Below are positions 34,683-43,003 of a stretch of 64,000 nucleotides of DNA, piece by piece; the first letter of the stretch is position 1; every line of letters begins with the position of its first letter. The notes beneath the pieces are model-generated. The model saw nothing but the letters and a program-made list of their open reading frames with translations. It had not been told where the DNA came from and made no database searches. This DNA comes from DATARH01 sp050246595 (GTDB taxonomy: Bacteria; Pseudomonadota; Alphaproteobacteria; ATCC43930; CGMCC-115725): the NCBI GenBank assembly GCA_050246595.1, contig JBFWVT010000007.1, forward strand, positions 51,508 through 115,507. Reading direction: 5' to 3'. The translations under genes were made by a program, and so were the position numbers.

Positions 34683-35772
34683 CGGGCCAGTCCTGCAAGA
34701 ACAGCGCGGCCCATTGCTCGCTGATGTCGAGCCAGTCGCGGAACCCCTCGAATGTGGCGGCAAAGCGCCGGAACCGGCTGACTGCGGTCCCGGCCGCCAT
34801 CGAGTAGGCCCGGCAATTGCGGCACTCGATATTGGGGCTGCAACACTTGCTGTCGCTTGTGGACAGGTCGGCGCGCACATGCCGGTGCCATGCGGTGCGG
34901 CGAGTGCCGCAATCGGTGGCCCATCCGGTCGCCGGATCGATCGTGTACAGCCCGGCCGGGTCGGTCACCCAGCGGCTGTAGGCGGGGCAATACACGACCG
35001 TCTCCGGATGGCGTGCGGCGACTGCGTCGAGTTCGGCGCGGATCCGCGCGAGGTCGGCCGGGCCCGGCGTGAGCTGCCGTTCTGGCGAGCTGATGCGGAA
35101 ATAAGCGCTGTCGTTCGCGTCCGCGGCATCGAGACGGGCGCGGTACCGTTCCGTCGGGCTGAACAGGCTGAAGGACAATCTGACACCGGTGGCGGCGCAG
35201 CGTTCCGCCGCGGTCCAGGCGCTGCCGATGTTTAATGCATTTACCGTAAAGATGAACCGCGCCCGCCGGTCGCCGGCGAACAGCCGGAACGCCCGCGCGA
35301 AACAATCGCCGCCGCGCAGCGCGACGGTATCCTCCGGCCCGCCCCACAGCGAGACATGGATGCGAAAGGGCAGGTCGGGGTCGATCGGCACCGTGCCATT
35401 GGTAAAGACGACACCGCGCCCGATATGCCTGGCGGCGGATCGGAGCCGGGCCGGGGCGAGCGCCGGTTCGGCGCCGGCGAGATAGGCGAAATTGACCCCG
35501 CGCGCCCGTTCCCGCGCGAACAGCCCATCCCAGGCCGCATCCGCCGCCGGCGCGGCGAGATTGGCGCGGTCCTCGCCCTCGAAATAGAGGCACCCCTCGC
35601 AGCGCAGGTTGCAGCGATCCGAGATGTCGTAATTGCTGCCGACCACCCCGGAAGCGTAACGCCGCAACCGCACCCAGCGCGCGCGCAAGCTTGGATCGCG
35701 GCGGAAATAAGCGGCAGCAACGCCGGGGATCGCGCCGGCCGCCAAGTCGGAGGCGGAGGGACCGTCAAACAC
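34672..35772 (-). CDS. Radical SAM protein with C-terminal cysteine cluster
   Basis: 366 residues. The SAM-cleaving cluster motif is CNLRCEGC (C54, C58, C61), followed by a partial TIM barrel with FAYLAGAEPAL, VVFTNGTVP and FRIHVSLWGG. The C-terminal third has further cysteines (VYCPAYS, WATDCGT, SKCCSPNIECRNC) resembling a SPASM-like auxiliary cluster, as in peptide-modifying enzymes. The GTG start at 35772 has a gagg site. It overlaps the GNAT gene and is divergent from the PEP-CTERM gene at 35949, separated by 176 bp. Substrate not identified; no obvious precursor peptide of classic type is adjacent. Confidence 0.82.
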   Translation of the reverse strand: MFDGPSASDLAAGAIPGVAAAYFRRDPSLRARWVRLRRYASGVVGSNYDISDRCNLRCEGCLYFEGEDRANLAAPAADAAWDGLFARERARGVNFAYLAGAEPALAPARLRSAARHIGRGVVFTNGTVPIDPDLPFRIHVSLWGGPEDTVALRGGDCFARAFRLFAGDRRARFIFTVNALNIGSAWTAAERCAATGVRLSFSLFSPTERYRARLDAADANDSAYFRISSPERQLTPGPADLARIRAELDAVAARHPETVVYCPAYSRWVTDPAGLYTIDPATGWATDCGTRRTAWHRHVRADLSTSDSKCCSPNIECRNCRAYSMAAGTAVSRFRRFAATFEGFRDWLDISEQWAALFLQDWPDAA

Positions 35773-35948
35773 CGATGCCTCGATTGCATGGTTGGGGGCG
35801 GCACGTTACGCGCGCGAGGCGGGGCTGGCCAGAGGGCGTCAGCTCTTTTTTATGCTTAACCGCCCGCTTTCCGAACCGGATGCGCTTGTCAGACCGGGGC
35901 CGGCCATTTAAAAACCCGGAATTCGCACGCTTTCGGAAAGCCGGGACA

Positions 35949-36557
35949 ATGGACGAACGGAGCACGAGTCTGGGGCTGGCCTCCAAACTGGCGGTGGCGA
36001 CTGCCGCGATCAGCGCCGGTTTTGCCGGCCATGCCGAGGCGGCCTTTATCAGCACCTATCCTGGACCCGGTCCCGGTCCGGTTCTGACGATCGGAACGCC
36101 GGCGAGCTACGATCTGGACATCGACGCCCAGGGTCCGATCGATTATACGATCAGTGCCGACGCCGATTCTATAGACATTACAGGCACTTCCGCCGGTAAT
36201 CAGGTCGATACCCTTTTCGGCGCTGTTTTCGCCTATCCAAGCACCTCCGACTTTACCTCCACTCCCAAACTGCTCAATTCAGCTCCAATTGTCGAATTTG
36301 ACGGGACAAACTACAATACGTTCTTCATACCGGATGAGACCAAATATGCACAGTTGGTCTTTGACTCGGCGGGGACGCCAACCCTCGGATATCTGGCCGG
36401 CATTCTGGGCCCTAACGAGGATACGTTCACCGTCACGGATTACGGCTACAACGGTCCTTTTGCAGTGCCCGAACCCTCCTCGCTCGCGCTGATCGCGGCC
36501 GGAGCCGCCGGGCTGGCTGTCCTGCGCCGCCGCCGCAGGACCGCGGCGTGCGCCTGA
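35949..36557 (+). CDS. PEP-CTERM sorting-domain protein
   Basis: 202 residues: a signal peptide (LAVATAAISAGFAGHAEA), a beta-rich exported body (DLDIDAQGPIDYTISADADS), and a complete exosortase signal, VPEPSSLALIAAGAAGLAVL, followed by the basic tail RRRRR. It would be exported, cut near the PEP motif and probably anchored or released with exopolysaccharide. The ATG at 35949 follows ggaaag; longer starts upstream lack the signal-peptide layout. The last ten bases overlap the GTG start of the next gene. A weak sigma-54-like site (cggcacg with GC 12 bp on) lies near 35795. Confidence 0.88.
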   Translation: MDERSTSLGLASKLAVATAAISAGFAGHAEAAFISTYPGPGPGPVLTIGTPASYDLDIDAQGPIDYTISADADSIDITGTSAGNQVDTLFGAVFAYPSTSDFTSTPKLLNSAPIVEFDGTNYNTFFIPDETKYAQLVFDSAGTPTLGYLAGILGPNEDTFTVTDYGYNGPFAVPEPSSLALIAAGAAGLAVLRRRRRTAACA

Positions 36558-38221
36558 CGCGGCGGTTGCTGCTGGCCGGTGTCGAGGCGGCCGGCTGGGA
36601 TGCGCTGCACCGGCTGATCGATGCGGGCCGGCTGCCGACATTGGCGCGCCTCGTCGAGACCGGAGCGAGCGGCACGCTCGAACCCGGCGGGCTCGCCGGG
36701 CCGGCGCTGTGGGCCAGCATCGCGACCGGAATGGCGCCCGCGATCCACGGCATCACCTCGACCGTCGAGCTGCGGCCGGATGGCGGCGGCGTGCAGCCGG
36801 TCGGGGTGCGTTCCTGGCGCGCGCCGCCGGTCTGGAGGACGCTCGCGACTGCCGGGGTCGAGACCGCGCTGGTCGGCGTTCCCGGCTTGGCGCCGGCCTC
36901 CGCATGGCCCGGCATCTGCGTCGATGAGCGGTATGCCCTGCCCGCCGGTTCGCTGCGGGAGGACTGGCCTCTCCTTCCGGACTGCATCTCGCCGCCGCGC
37001 TTGCGCCCGGCGCTGCGTAATCTGCGGCTGCACCCTGAGGAGCTGGACGACACCGCGCTCGCCGGTCTCCCGCGCGCGGCGGTGGGTCTGGCCGGCTCGA
37101 ACCAGGCGGTGGCGACGCACATTATCGAGTGTGAAACGTGGCAGTTTCTCGCGGTTTATCACGGGCTGCTGCGGGCAAGTTGCAGCGATGCCGCCTGCGG
37201 GTTTATCGACGCGATGCTCGGCCGGTTGATCGAGCTGACCGGTCCGGAAACGGACATCCTCGTCGTGTCCTCCGCCGGGCCGGTTATCGCCGCCGGACCC
37301 GGTTTTCCGGTCGACACGCTGCTGCACGCGGTGACGCCGGCCGACATCGCCGCCACCGTGCTGGCCCGGTTCGGTTTTTATCGGGAGGGTGCGACCGGCC
37401 GGTCATTCGCGGCAAACCCGACCGGCGCGTTGACCGTGCTCCCGAGCGCCGCGCCGGCAACCGGTTCCGGCTCCGAAGTCCCGCCGCTCGCGGACGATGC
37501 CCGCCCTGTCGCCGCCGTGATGCGGCTCCGCGCCGCGTTGCAGCACGCGGCGCACGCGCTCGCGATCGGCGCCTATGCCGAAGCGGAGGGACACGCCCTG
37601 GCGGCGCTGGCGATCGATCCCGAGCAGCCGAACGCGCTGCTGCTGCTCGGGCAGGCCTATTTCTTTCTCGGCCGCAGCGCGGCCTGTCTCGATGTCGCCG
37701 AGCGTCTGATGCGGGCCGACCCGGACGGGCCGTGGGCGCCGCTGATGAAAGGCGCGGCCCTGATCCAGTTGGGACATAAGGACGACGCTCAGCCCTATCT
37801 CGAAACGGCGCAACGCCGCGCCGGGGACAGCGCACCGGTGCATGTCCGGCTCGGGGCGATCATGCTGCATACCGGCCAGCCGGTCGCCGCCGAGCGGCAT
37901 TACCGGATCGCCGCCGCGCTCGATCCGACCTCCGCCGACGCTCTGGCCGGGATCGGGCTGACGCTCGTCGCGCAGGGTGATGCGGAAGAAGCGGAGCGCC
38001 ACCTGCGGCTGTCGCTCGGGTTGCGTTACCACACCCCTGCCATCCATCTGCAACTGGCGCTGCTCCATGCCGGGACAGGACGCTGGGCCGAGGCGCTGTC
38101 CTGCATCCGCACGGCGCTGGCGCAACAGCCGCGCCTGCCCGGCGCGGAGCGATTGCGTCGCCAGATCGAGACCCGGCTCGCCGCCGCCCTGGCGCGCGAT
38201 GCCCGTTCCGTTGCGCTCTGA
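36548..38221 (+). CDS. Alkaline-phosphatase-superfamily pseudoenzyme fused to TPR repeats
   Basis: 557 residues. Residues 1-~290 follow the type I phosphodiesterase/AlkP fold (RLPTLARLVETGASGTLEP, ALWASIATGMAPAIHGIT, ETWQFLAVYHG, and a domain end resembling DITPTIL as VTPADIAATVLARFGF). The catalytic residues are gone: the first metal Asp is E13, the nucleophile Thr (WTS) is A56, the Asp/His pair after FLAVY is absent, and the usual SDHG is SSAG (241-244). Residues ~325-545 are five or six TPRs. The GTG start overlaps the PEP-CTERM gene by ten bases. A scaffold role with the exported protein is inferred; no signal peptide is obvious. Confidence 0.78.
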   Translation: MRLTRRLLLAGVEAAGWDALHRLIDAGRLPTLARLVETGASGTLEPGGLAGPALWASIATGMAPAIHGITSTVELRPDGGGVQPVGVRSWRAPPVWRTLATAGVETALVGVPGLAPASAWPGICVDERYALPAGSLREDWPLLPDCISPPRLRPALRNLRLHPEELDDTALAGLPRAAVGLAGSNQAVATHIIECETWQFLAVYHGLLRASCSDAACGFIDAMLGRLIELTGPETDILVVSSAGPVIAAGPGFPVDTLLHAVTPADIAATVLARFGFYREGATGRSFAANPTGALTVLPSAAPATGSGSEVPPLADDARPVAAVMRLRAALQHAAHALAIGAYAEAEGHALAALAIDPEQPNALLLLGQAYFFLGRSAACLDVAERLMRADPDGPWAPLMKGAALIQLGHKDDAQPYLETAQRRAGDSAPVHVRLGAIMLHTGQPVAAERHYRIAAALDPTSADALAGIGLTLVAQGDAEEAERHLRLSLGLRYHTPAIHLQLALLHAGTGRWAEALSCIRTALAQQPRLPGAERLRRQIETRLAAALARDARSVAL

Positions 38222-38228
38222 CCCTCCC

Positions 38229-38579
38229 TTACGCGGCCATGGTCGAATCGGGATCATCAGCGGCGCGCTGCGCCGTGCGGACCGATGCGCAGCGCTTCGA
38301 CCATTTCAGGAAGCGGGCGATCCAGGCCTCTCCCATCTCCTCTTCGATCGCCTTGCGATCGATATTGGCGACCATCGCCTCGGAAACGACGGTGGCCGTG
38401 AACAGCTCGCCATCGATCGACGCTGCGCCGCGGCGGATCAGCTCTGCGGCGATTTCCTTGCGGCGCGCCTCAAGCGCGGCGATCTCGGCGCCAAGGCGGC
38501 CGTGTTCGTCGGCCAGGTCGCCGGAAGCGGCGTTGTGGTACGGGGAGATTTCAGGGATCGTGCGGTCAGTCTTCGGCAT
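38229..38579 (-). CDS. Small helical protein of unknown function
   Basis: 116 residues, charged and helical, with a coiled-coil-like part (LADEHGRLGAEIAALEARRKEIAAELI) followed by GELFTATVVSEAMVANIDRK and a basic end. No known domain. A Shine-Dalgarno-like cggagcg precedes the ATG. It is convergent with the AlkP/TPR gene, only seven bases from its stop, and a MITE begins 18 bp beyond its start. The coiled-coil plus VANIDRKAIEE pattern recalls small phage-associated proteins, but this is weak. Confidence 0.55.
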   Translation of the reverse strand: MPKTDRTIPEISPYHNAASGDLADEHGRLGAEIAALEARRKEIAAELIRRGAASIDGELFTATVVSEAMVANIDRKAIEEEMGEAWIARFLKWSKRCASVRTAQRAADDPDSTMAA

Positions 38580-38597
38580 CTGGTCGCTCCGTGCTTA

Positions 38598-38771
38598 GAG
38601 CCTATCCCGGTAAGCGATGGTTGAGGGCTGGCGAGGGATTTTTGGGCCTGGGCAGGAAGGGCCGCAGCCCCGATGCCGTCGCCCCAATGGCATCACATCG
38701 GGGCAAGGGCCTGGCGCACCCGGGGCGGAAAAGACCCGCCAGACCGACCCAGCACCTACCGGGATAGGCTC
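38598..38771. mobile_element. 174-bp MITE with IS5-type ends
   Basis: GAGCCTATCCCGGTA at 38598-38612 and its exact complement at 38757-38771 form the terminal inverted repeats. They are flanked on both sides by TTA (38595-38597 and 38772-38774), a 3-bp duplication of the TNA type used by the IS1031 group of the IS5 family. No coding sequence inside; an inner stem (gccccgatg/catcggggc) lies in the centre. A non-autonomous element is inferred. Confidence 0.75.
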
Positions 38772-38774
38772 TTA

Positions 38775-39236
38775 GGATCGGACCCGGTCGGGTATCGCAA
38801 CCACTTGGCCGGGTCGCTTTTCTCGAATCGGAACACCGTTATGGCGGTGCGCTTCCGGATGGCGCGGCGGCAGCCGTGACGGTGTCGCGAATTCTTCGGT
38901 TCAGTCGCAAGTGGCCCGGCGGACATAATCCGGGCCGCTCCGGACCGGGCGCGCGCGGCAAGACATTGGGGGACGCAGGGCGGACGACGGCCGCCGCGTC
39001 AGCCGCCGGCGGCACCGGAAACGCGCGCATTATCAGGAACATAGATGGGGGCAATCCGATCGGTTCGCAACCCGGCGCGGATCCGGGCGCGGGGCGAGCG
39101 CGCACCGCATCTCGGCTCTGTCGGGCAAGTCCCGCCGACCCGCGAGCGAACCGCGCCGGGTCAGCCGACGGAATACCCGACGCGCCGGGACGATTCCGGA
39201 CGTTATGCGTGGCTCGACGCCACACGATGATCATCG
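38775..39236. other. Gene-free stretch
   Basis: No frame with a believable start or product on either strand. The last part contains an acgatgatcatcgt palindrome next to the stop of the Mn exporter gene, perhaps its terminator. Confidence 0.4.
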
Positions 39237-39794
39237 TCATGCGATGATGATCGTCGCGACCCCAAGCGCGGCGAAGACGAGCGCGGCGGCGCAGCGGATC
39301 GCCTTCAGCGGCAGCCTGCCGGCGAGCCGGTCGCCGAGGATCACGGCCGGAACATTGGCCAGCATCATGCCGACCGTCGTACCGATGACGACCGCGTAAA
39401 GCTCGTCAAACCGGGCCGCGAGACCGATTGTCGCGATCTGCGTTTTGTCACCGATCTCGGCGAGAAAGAAGACGATGACGGTGGTGACGAAAGCGCCGCC
39501 GCTGCCGCGCGCGCCGTCGCCGGCGTCGAGCCTGTCGGGGAACAGCGCCCAGACCGCCATCGCCAGAAACGACAGCCCGACGACCCAGCGCAGCCACCCG
39601 CCGGCGACAAAACTGCCGAGCAGCGTCCCAGCCAGTCCGGCCCCGGCATGATTGGCGAGGGTCGCGACCAGGATGCCGGACATGATCGGCCATGGCCGCT
39701 GGAAACGCGCCGCCAGCATCAGCGCGAGAAGCTGCGTCTTGTCGCCGATCTCGGCGAGCGCGACGAGACCGGTCGAGACCAGAAAAGCCTGCAC
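39237..39794 (-). CDS. UPF0016/GDT1 (TMEM165) family manganese exporter
   Basis: 185 residues with six helices and two copies of the family motif, LVALAEIGDKTQLLALMLAARF near the start and IVFFLAEIGDKTQIATIGLAARF in the middle. Family members export Mn2+ (some Ca2+) across the inner membrane. The start is GTG at 39794; frames running further upstream enter the leader. A yybP-ykoY manganese riboswitch precedes it, which strongly supports a manganese function and control by excess Mn2+. Stand-alone gene. Confidence 0.92.
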   Translation of the reverse strand: MQAFLVSTGLVALAEIGDKTQLLALMLAARFQRPWPIMSGILVATLANHAGAGLAGTLLGSFVAGGWLRWVVGLSFLAMAVWALFPDRLDAGDGARGSGGAFVTTVIVFFLAEIGDKTQIATIGLAARFDELYAVVIGTTVGMMLANVPAVILGDRLAGRLPLKAIRCAAALVFAALGVATIIIA

Positions 39795-39865
39795 TGAGAG
39801 ACACCGGGGCCGAGCGGCGGACGAGACTTGGCACAACTCTCCCCGCCCGGCCCGGGTGCGGGAAA

Positions 39866-39985
39866 GCGATGCCAAAGGTCTCGCCAAACCTTGCGGTCGC
39901 CTGCGCCATGGCCCCAGTGTGTGGACAGCCAAATATGTTGACGCAAGCCCCGCTCGCAAGCGGGCGGCTACTCCCCAGTGACCCG
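39866..39985 (-). promoter_or_regulatory. yybP-ykoY manganese riboswitch
   Basis: On the minus strand the leader reads ggggagtagcc (39966-39976), then cgtcaacata, and ggcgagacctttggcat (39869-39885): the conserved L1 and L3 loop sequences and closing helix of the yybP-ykoY aptamer, as in the E. coli mntP leader. It starts about 190 bp before the GTG of the UPF0016 gene. Mn2+ binding would increase expression. The segment after it (gcgggaaagc and gcccggcgggg parts) may form the expression platform. Confidence 0.85.
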
Positions 39986-40098
39986 GCTATTGTAACAGAA
40001 GCGGCGACACAGTCAACCGGATCGGCCGATTGTGCCAATGCGACGGCCTCTTACGAAGCGGCTTGCCAAGCGCCAAATTGCGGCAGGGAATCAGCCGC

Positions 40099-42183
40099 AT
40101 GCGAGCAGCCTCTCCGATGACGTCCTTCTTTTCTCCGTATCGTCACCAGTTTGTGCGGGTCGGCGCATGCGTGCCGCAGGTCGCGATCGCCGAGCCGGCG
40201 ACAAACGGCGATCAGACGCTCGCGCTCTTGCGCGACGGCGACGCGGCGGGGATCGCGCTGATGGTCTTTCCCGAGCTGTCGCTGTCGGCTTATGCGATCG
40301 ACGACCTGCTGTTCCAGGACGCGGTGCTCGATGCGGTCGAGGCGCAGATCGCGCGGCTGGTCGCGGCAAGCGAAAACCTGAATCCGGTGTTTGTCGTCGG
40401 CGCGCCGCTGCGGCGCGAGGGGCGGCTCTATAATTGCGCGGTCGCGATCCACCGCGGCCGGGTGCTCGGGGTGGTGCCGAAATTCTTCCTGCCGAACTAC
40501 CGCGAATTCTACGAGCGCCGGCATTTCACCTCCGGCGAAGGCGTGCGCGGCGGGTCGATCACCGTCGCCGGACACGCGGCACCGTTCGGCCCGGATCTGA
40601 TCTTCGCGGCGGCGGGACCGGCCCCATTCACGTTCCATATCGAAATCTGCGAAGACCTCTGGGCGCCGCAACCGCCGAGCGCGGCCGGCGCCGCCGCCGG
40701 AGCGGAAATCCTGCTGAACCTGTCGGCCAGCAATATCGTGATCGGCAAGGCGCAGATGCGGCGGCTGCTGTGCGCGTCGCAATCGGCGCGCTGTCTCGCG
40801 GCCTATGCCTATTCGGCGGCCGGGATCGGCGAGTCGACCACCGACCTCGCCTGGGACGGGCAGGCCGGCATCTTCGAGATCGGCGAGTCGCTGTGCGAGA
40901 CGCCGCGCTTCAGCGCCGGCTCCGAGATCGCGGTGGCCGATGTCGATATTGGCCGCATCCGCCAGGAACGGATGCGCACAAACACGTTCGGCGACAATGC
41001 GCGGATACTCGGGGCGCGGGTGCCCGGCCAGAACGCCCCGGCTTTCCGCCGCATCGAATTCGACTTCGCGCCGCCCTCCGGCCGGCTCGACCTCAACCGC
41101 CCGGTCGAGCGGTTTCCGTTTGTGCCGTCCGATCCGGCGATGCTGCGCGACAATTGCTACGAGGCCTACAATATCCAGGTGCAGGGGCTGGCGCAGCGGC
41201 TCAGGGCGACCGGGATCAAGCGGCTCGTGATCGGCGTCTCGGGCGGGCTCGATTCGACACAGGCGCTGATCGTCTCGGCGCGCGTAATGGATTCGCTCGG
41301 TCTGCCGCGCGAAAGCATCCTGGCCTATACACTGCCCGGCTTTGCGACGAGCAGCGGCACGAAAAACAATGCGTGGCGGTTGATGCGTGCGCTCGGCGTT
41401 ACCGGCGCCGAGATCGACATCCGCCCGGCGGCCAGACAGATGCTCGCCGATATCGGCCACGCCTCGGCCAGGGGCGAGACGCTTTACGACGTGACGTTCG
41501 AGAACGTACAGGCGGGGCTGCGCACCGACTACCTGTTCCGGCTCGCGAACCACAAGGGCGGGCTGGTCGTCGGCACCGGCGATCTGTCGGAGCTGGCGCT
41601 CGGCTGGTGCACCTACGGCGTCGGCGATCACATGTCGCATTACAACCCGAACGGCTCGGTGTCGAAAACGCTGATCCAACACCTGATCCGCTTTGTCGCG
41701 ACCAGCGGCGACGTCTCCAAGGAAACCGCCGCCGTGCTGCTCGACATTCTCGGGACCGAGATCTCGCCGGAACTCGTGCCGGCCGGCGCCGACGGTGCGA
41801 TCCAATCGACCGAGAGCGTTGTCGGCCCCTATGCGTTGCAGGATTTCAATCTGTTCTACACGACCCGCTACGGCTTCGCGCCGTCGAAGATCGCCTATCT
41901 GTCGTGGAACGCTTGGCACGATGCCGAAACGGGTGCGTGGCCCGCCAACACGCCCGAGAGCGCGCGGCAGGAATTCGCGCTGCCCGAAATCAAGCACTGG
42001 CTGCGCGTGTTTCTGCGGCGGTTTTTCGAGATGAGCCAGTTCAAGCGTTCCGCCCTGCCGAACGGGCCGAAGATTTCGTCGGGCGGCTCGCTGTCGCCGC
42101 GCGGCGACTGGCGCGCCCCGTCCGATTCGCATGCCGCGGTCTGGCTCGACGAACTCGATCGCAATGTCCCGGACTCGGAGTAG
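40099..42183 (+). CDS. nadE: Glutamine-dependent NAD+ synthetase
   Basis: About 694 residues. An N-terminal nitrilase-type glutaminase supplies ammonia (FPELSLSAY with Glu, VPKFFLPNYREFYE with Lys, EICEDLW with Cys), and a C-terminal synthetase domain has the ATP-binding GVSGGLDSTQALIV and GTGDLSELALGW. It makes NAD+ from deamido-NAD+. The ATG at 40099 has a good caggga site; a second ATG at 40117 (MTSFFSPYRHQFVRVG) matches relatives' N-termini. Length is typical of the long alphaproteobacterial/actinobacterial form. Confidence 0.95.
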   Translation: MRAASPMTSFFSPYRHQFVRVGACVPQVAIAEPATNGDQTLALLRDGDAAGIALMVFPELSLSAYAIDDLLFQDAVLDAVEAQIARLVAASENLNPVFVVGAPLRREGRLYNCAVAIHRGRVLGVVPKFFLPNYREFYERRHFTSGEGVRGGSITVAGHAAPFGPDLIFAAAGPAPFTFHIEICEDLWAPQPPSAAGAAAGAEILLNLSASNIVIGKAQMRRLLCASQSARCLAAYAYSAAGIGESTTDLAWDGQAGIFEIGESLCETPRFSAGSEIAVADVDIGRIRQERMRTNTFGDNARILGARVPGQNAPAFRRIEFDFAPPSGRLDLNRPVERFPFVPSDPAMLRDNCYEAYNIQVQGLAQRLRATGIKRLVIGVSGGLDSTQALIVSARVMDSLGLPRESILAYTLPGFATSSGTKNNAWRLMRALGVTGAEIDIRPAARQMLADIGHASARGETLYDVTFENVQAGLRTDYLFRLANHKGGLVVGTGDLSELALGWCTYGVGDHMSHYNPNGSVSKTLIQHLIRFVATSGDVSKETAAVLLDILGTEISPELVPAGADGAIQSTESVVGPYALQDFNLFYTTRYGFAPSKIAYLSWNAWHDAETGAWPANTPESARQEFALPEIKHWLRVFLRRFFEMSQFKRSALPNGPKISSGGSLSPRGDWRAPSDSHAAVWLDELDRNVPDSE

Positions 42184-42207
42184 CCGCCCCCGTATGATCA
42201 GACCCGC

Positions 42208-42966
42208 ATGATCGATATCGAGGCGCTGTGGTGGGTGCCGGTCGCTGCGGTTCTGGCGATGACGGTCCTGGGGCTGCTCGCGGCACGCGCGCAGCCGTCC
42301 GGTCCGGCGCGCCGGTTCTGGGTTCTCGGCATCTTGATCGTCGGCATCGCTTCCGTCGCGCTGACCGCGTGGCAAGCAGTTTCCGGTCACGCCGCGCTGA
42401 GCCGCGAGGCCGCGCGGCTCGCGGAAATCGGATCGCGGCTCGACCAGCTCGGCAAATTGCTGCCGGACGCTCCCGGCGGCAATATCGGCGGGAACCCGAC
42501 AGCGACATTCGACACGGTCACCGACGCGATCCGCTCGCTGAACGCCCGCATCGAGGATTTGCAGGAACAGGTCCGAGTGGCGCGCGAGACGTACCGCAAC
42601 CGCCGTATCGAACCCGAAACGGCGTCCCGGCTGGCGGCTCACCTGCGCGGGGTCGGCCCGCACCGTGTTGTCGTGTCGAGCGTTCCGGGCGATGCCGAGG
42701 CGTTCACCTATGCCAGTCAGCTCGTCAATATCCTGCGCGACGCGGGATGGGATGCGCTCGGCCCGGAGACGACGACGATTTTCGGCGCGCCTTCCTATCC
42801 GGGGGTCACGCTGTTCGCGCCGAGCGGCGGCGGCACCTCAAAAGCCGTCACCGCGCTGATCGAGGGTTTCACCCGCTTCAACATCCCCCATCGCAGCGGT
42901 ATCGCGCCGCGCGAGGCAATCCCCGACCCGGGCACCGCCTCGCTGTTCGTCAGCGGCAAGTCTTGA
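42208..42966 (+). CDS. Membrane protein with two helices and coiled coil, unknown function
   Basis: 252 residues. Two N-terminal helices (WWVPVAAVLAMTVLGLLAA and GILIVGIASVALTAWQA) are followed by a coiled-coil stretch (LSREAARLAEIGSRLDQLGKLL, SLNARIEDLQEQVRVARE) and a C-terminal alpha/beta domain (HRVVVSSVPGDAEAFTYASQLVNIL, GVTLFAPSGG). The layout suggests a cytoplasmic domain held at the membrane. It follows nadE after 24 bp and precedes another unknown gene after 37 bp, so the three may share a transcript. Confidence 0.65.
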   Translation: MIDIEALWWVPVAAVLAMTVLGLLAARAQPSGPARRFWVLGILIVGIASVALTAWQAVSGHAALSREAARLAEIGSRLDQLGKLLPDAPGGNIGGNPTATFDTVTDAIRSLNARIEDLQEQVRVARETYRNRRIEPETASRLAAHLRGVGPHRVVVSSVPGDAEAFTYASQLVNILRDAGWDALGPETTTIFGAPSYPGVTLFAPSGGGTSKAVTALIEGFTRFNIPHRSGIAPREAIPDPGTASLFVSGKS

Positions 42967-43003
42967 TCCCGTTGCGTCACGGACGGTTCTCGGAGACCCG
43001 AAC

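Noticed and set aside
32112..34724. An 870-codon plus-strand open frame across the M81 and GNAT genes
   Set aside because: Antisense to recognisable genes; Arg-rich with no motif. Its length reflects only the rarity of stop codons at this base composition.
35790..35812. Sigma-54-like site cggcacgttacgcgc before the second PEP-CTERM gene
   Set aside because: GG and GC are correctly spaced, but the -12 TT is missing and it lies about 150 bp before the ATG; too weak to annotate as a promoter.
40051..42663. An 870-codon open frame opposite nadE
   Set aside because: Runs antisense to nadE, which is complete and conserved; the product is Arg/Asp/His-rich with no domain.
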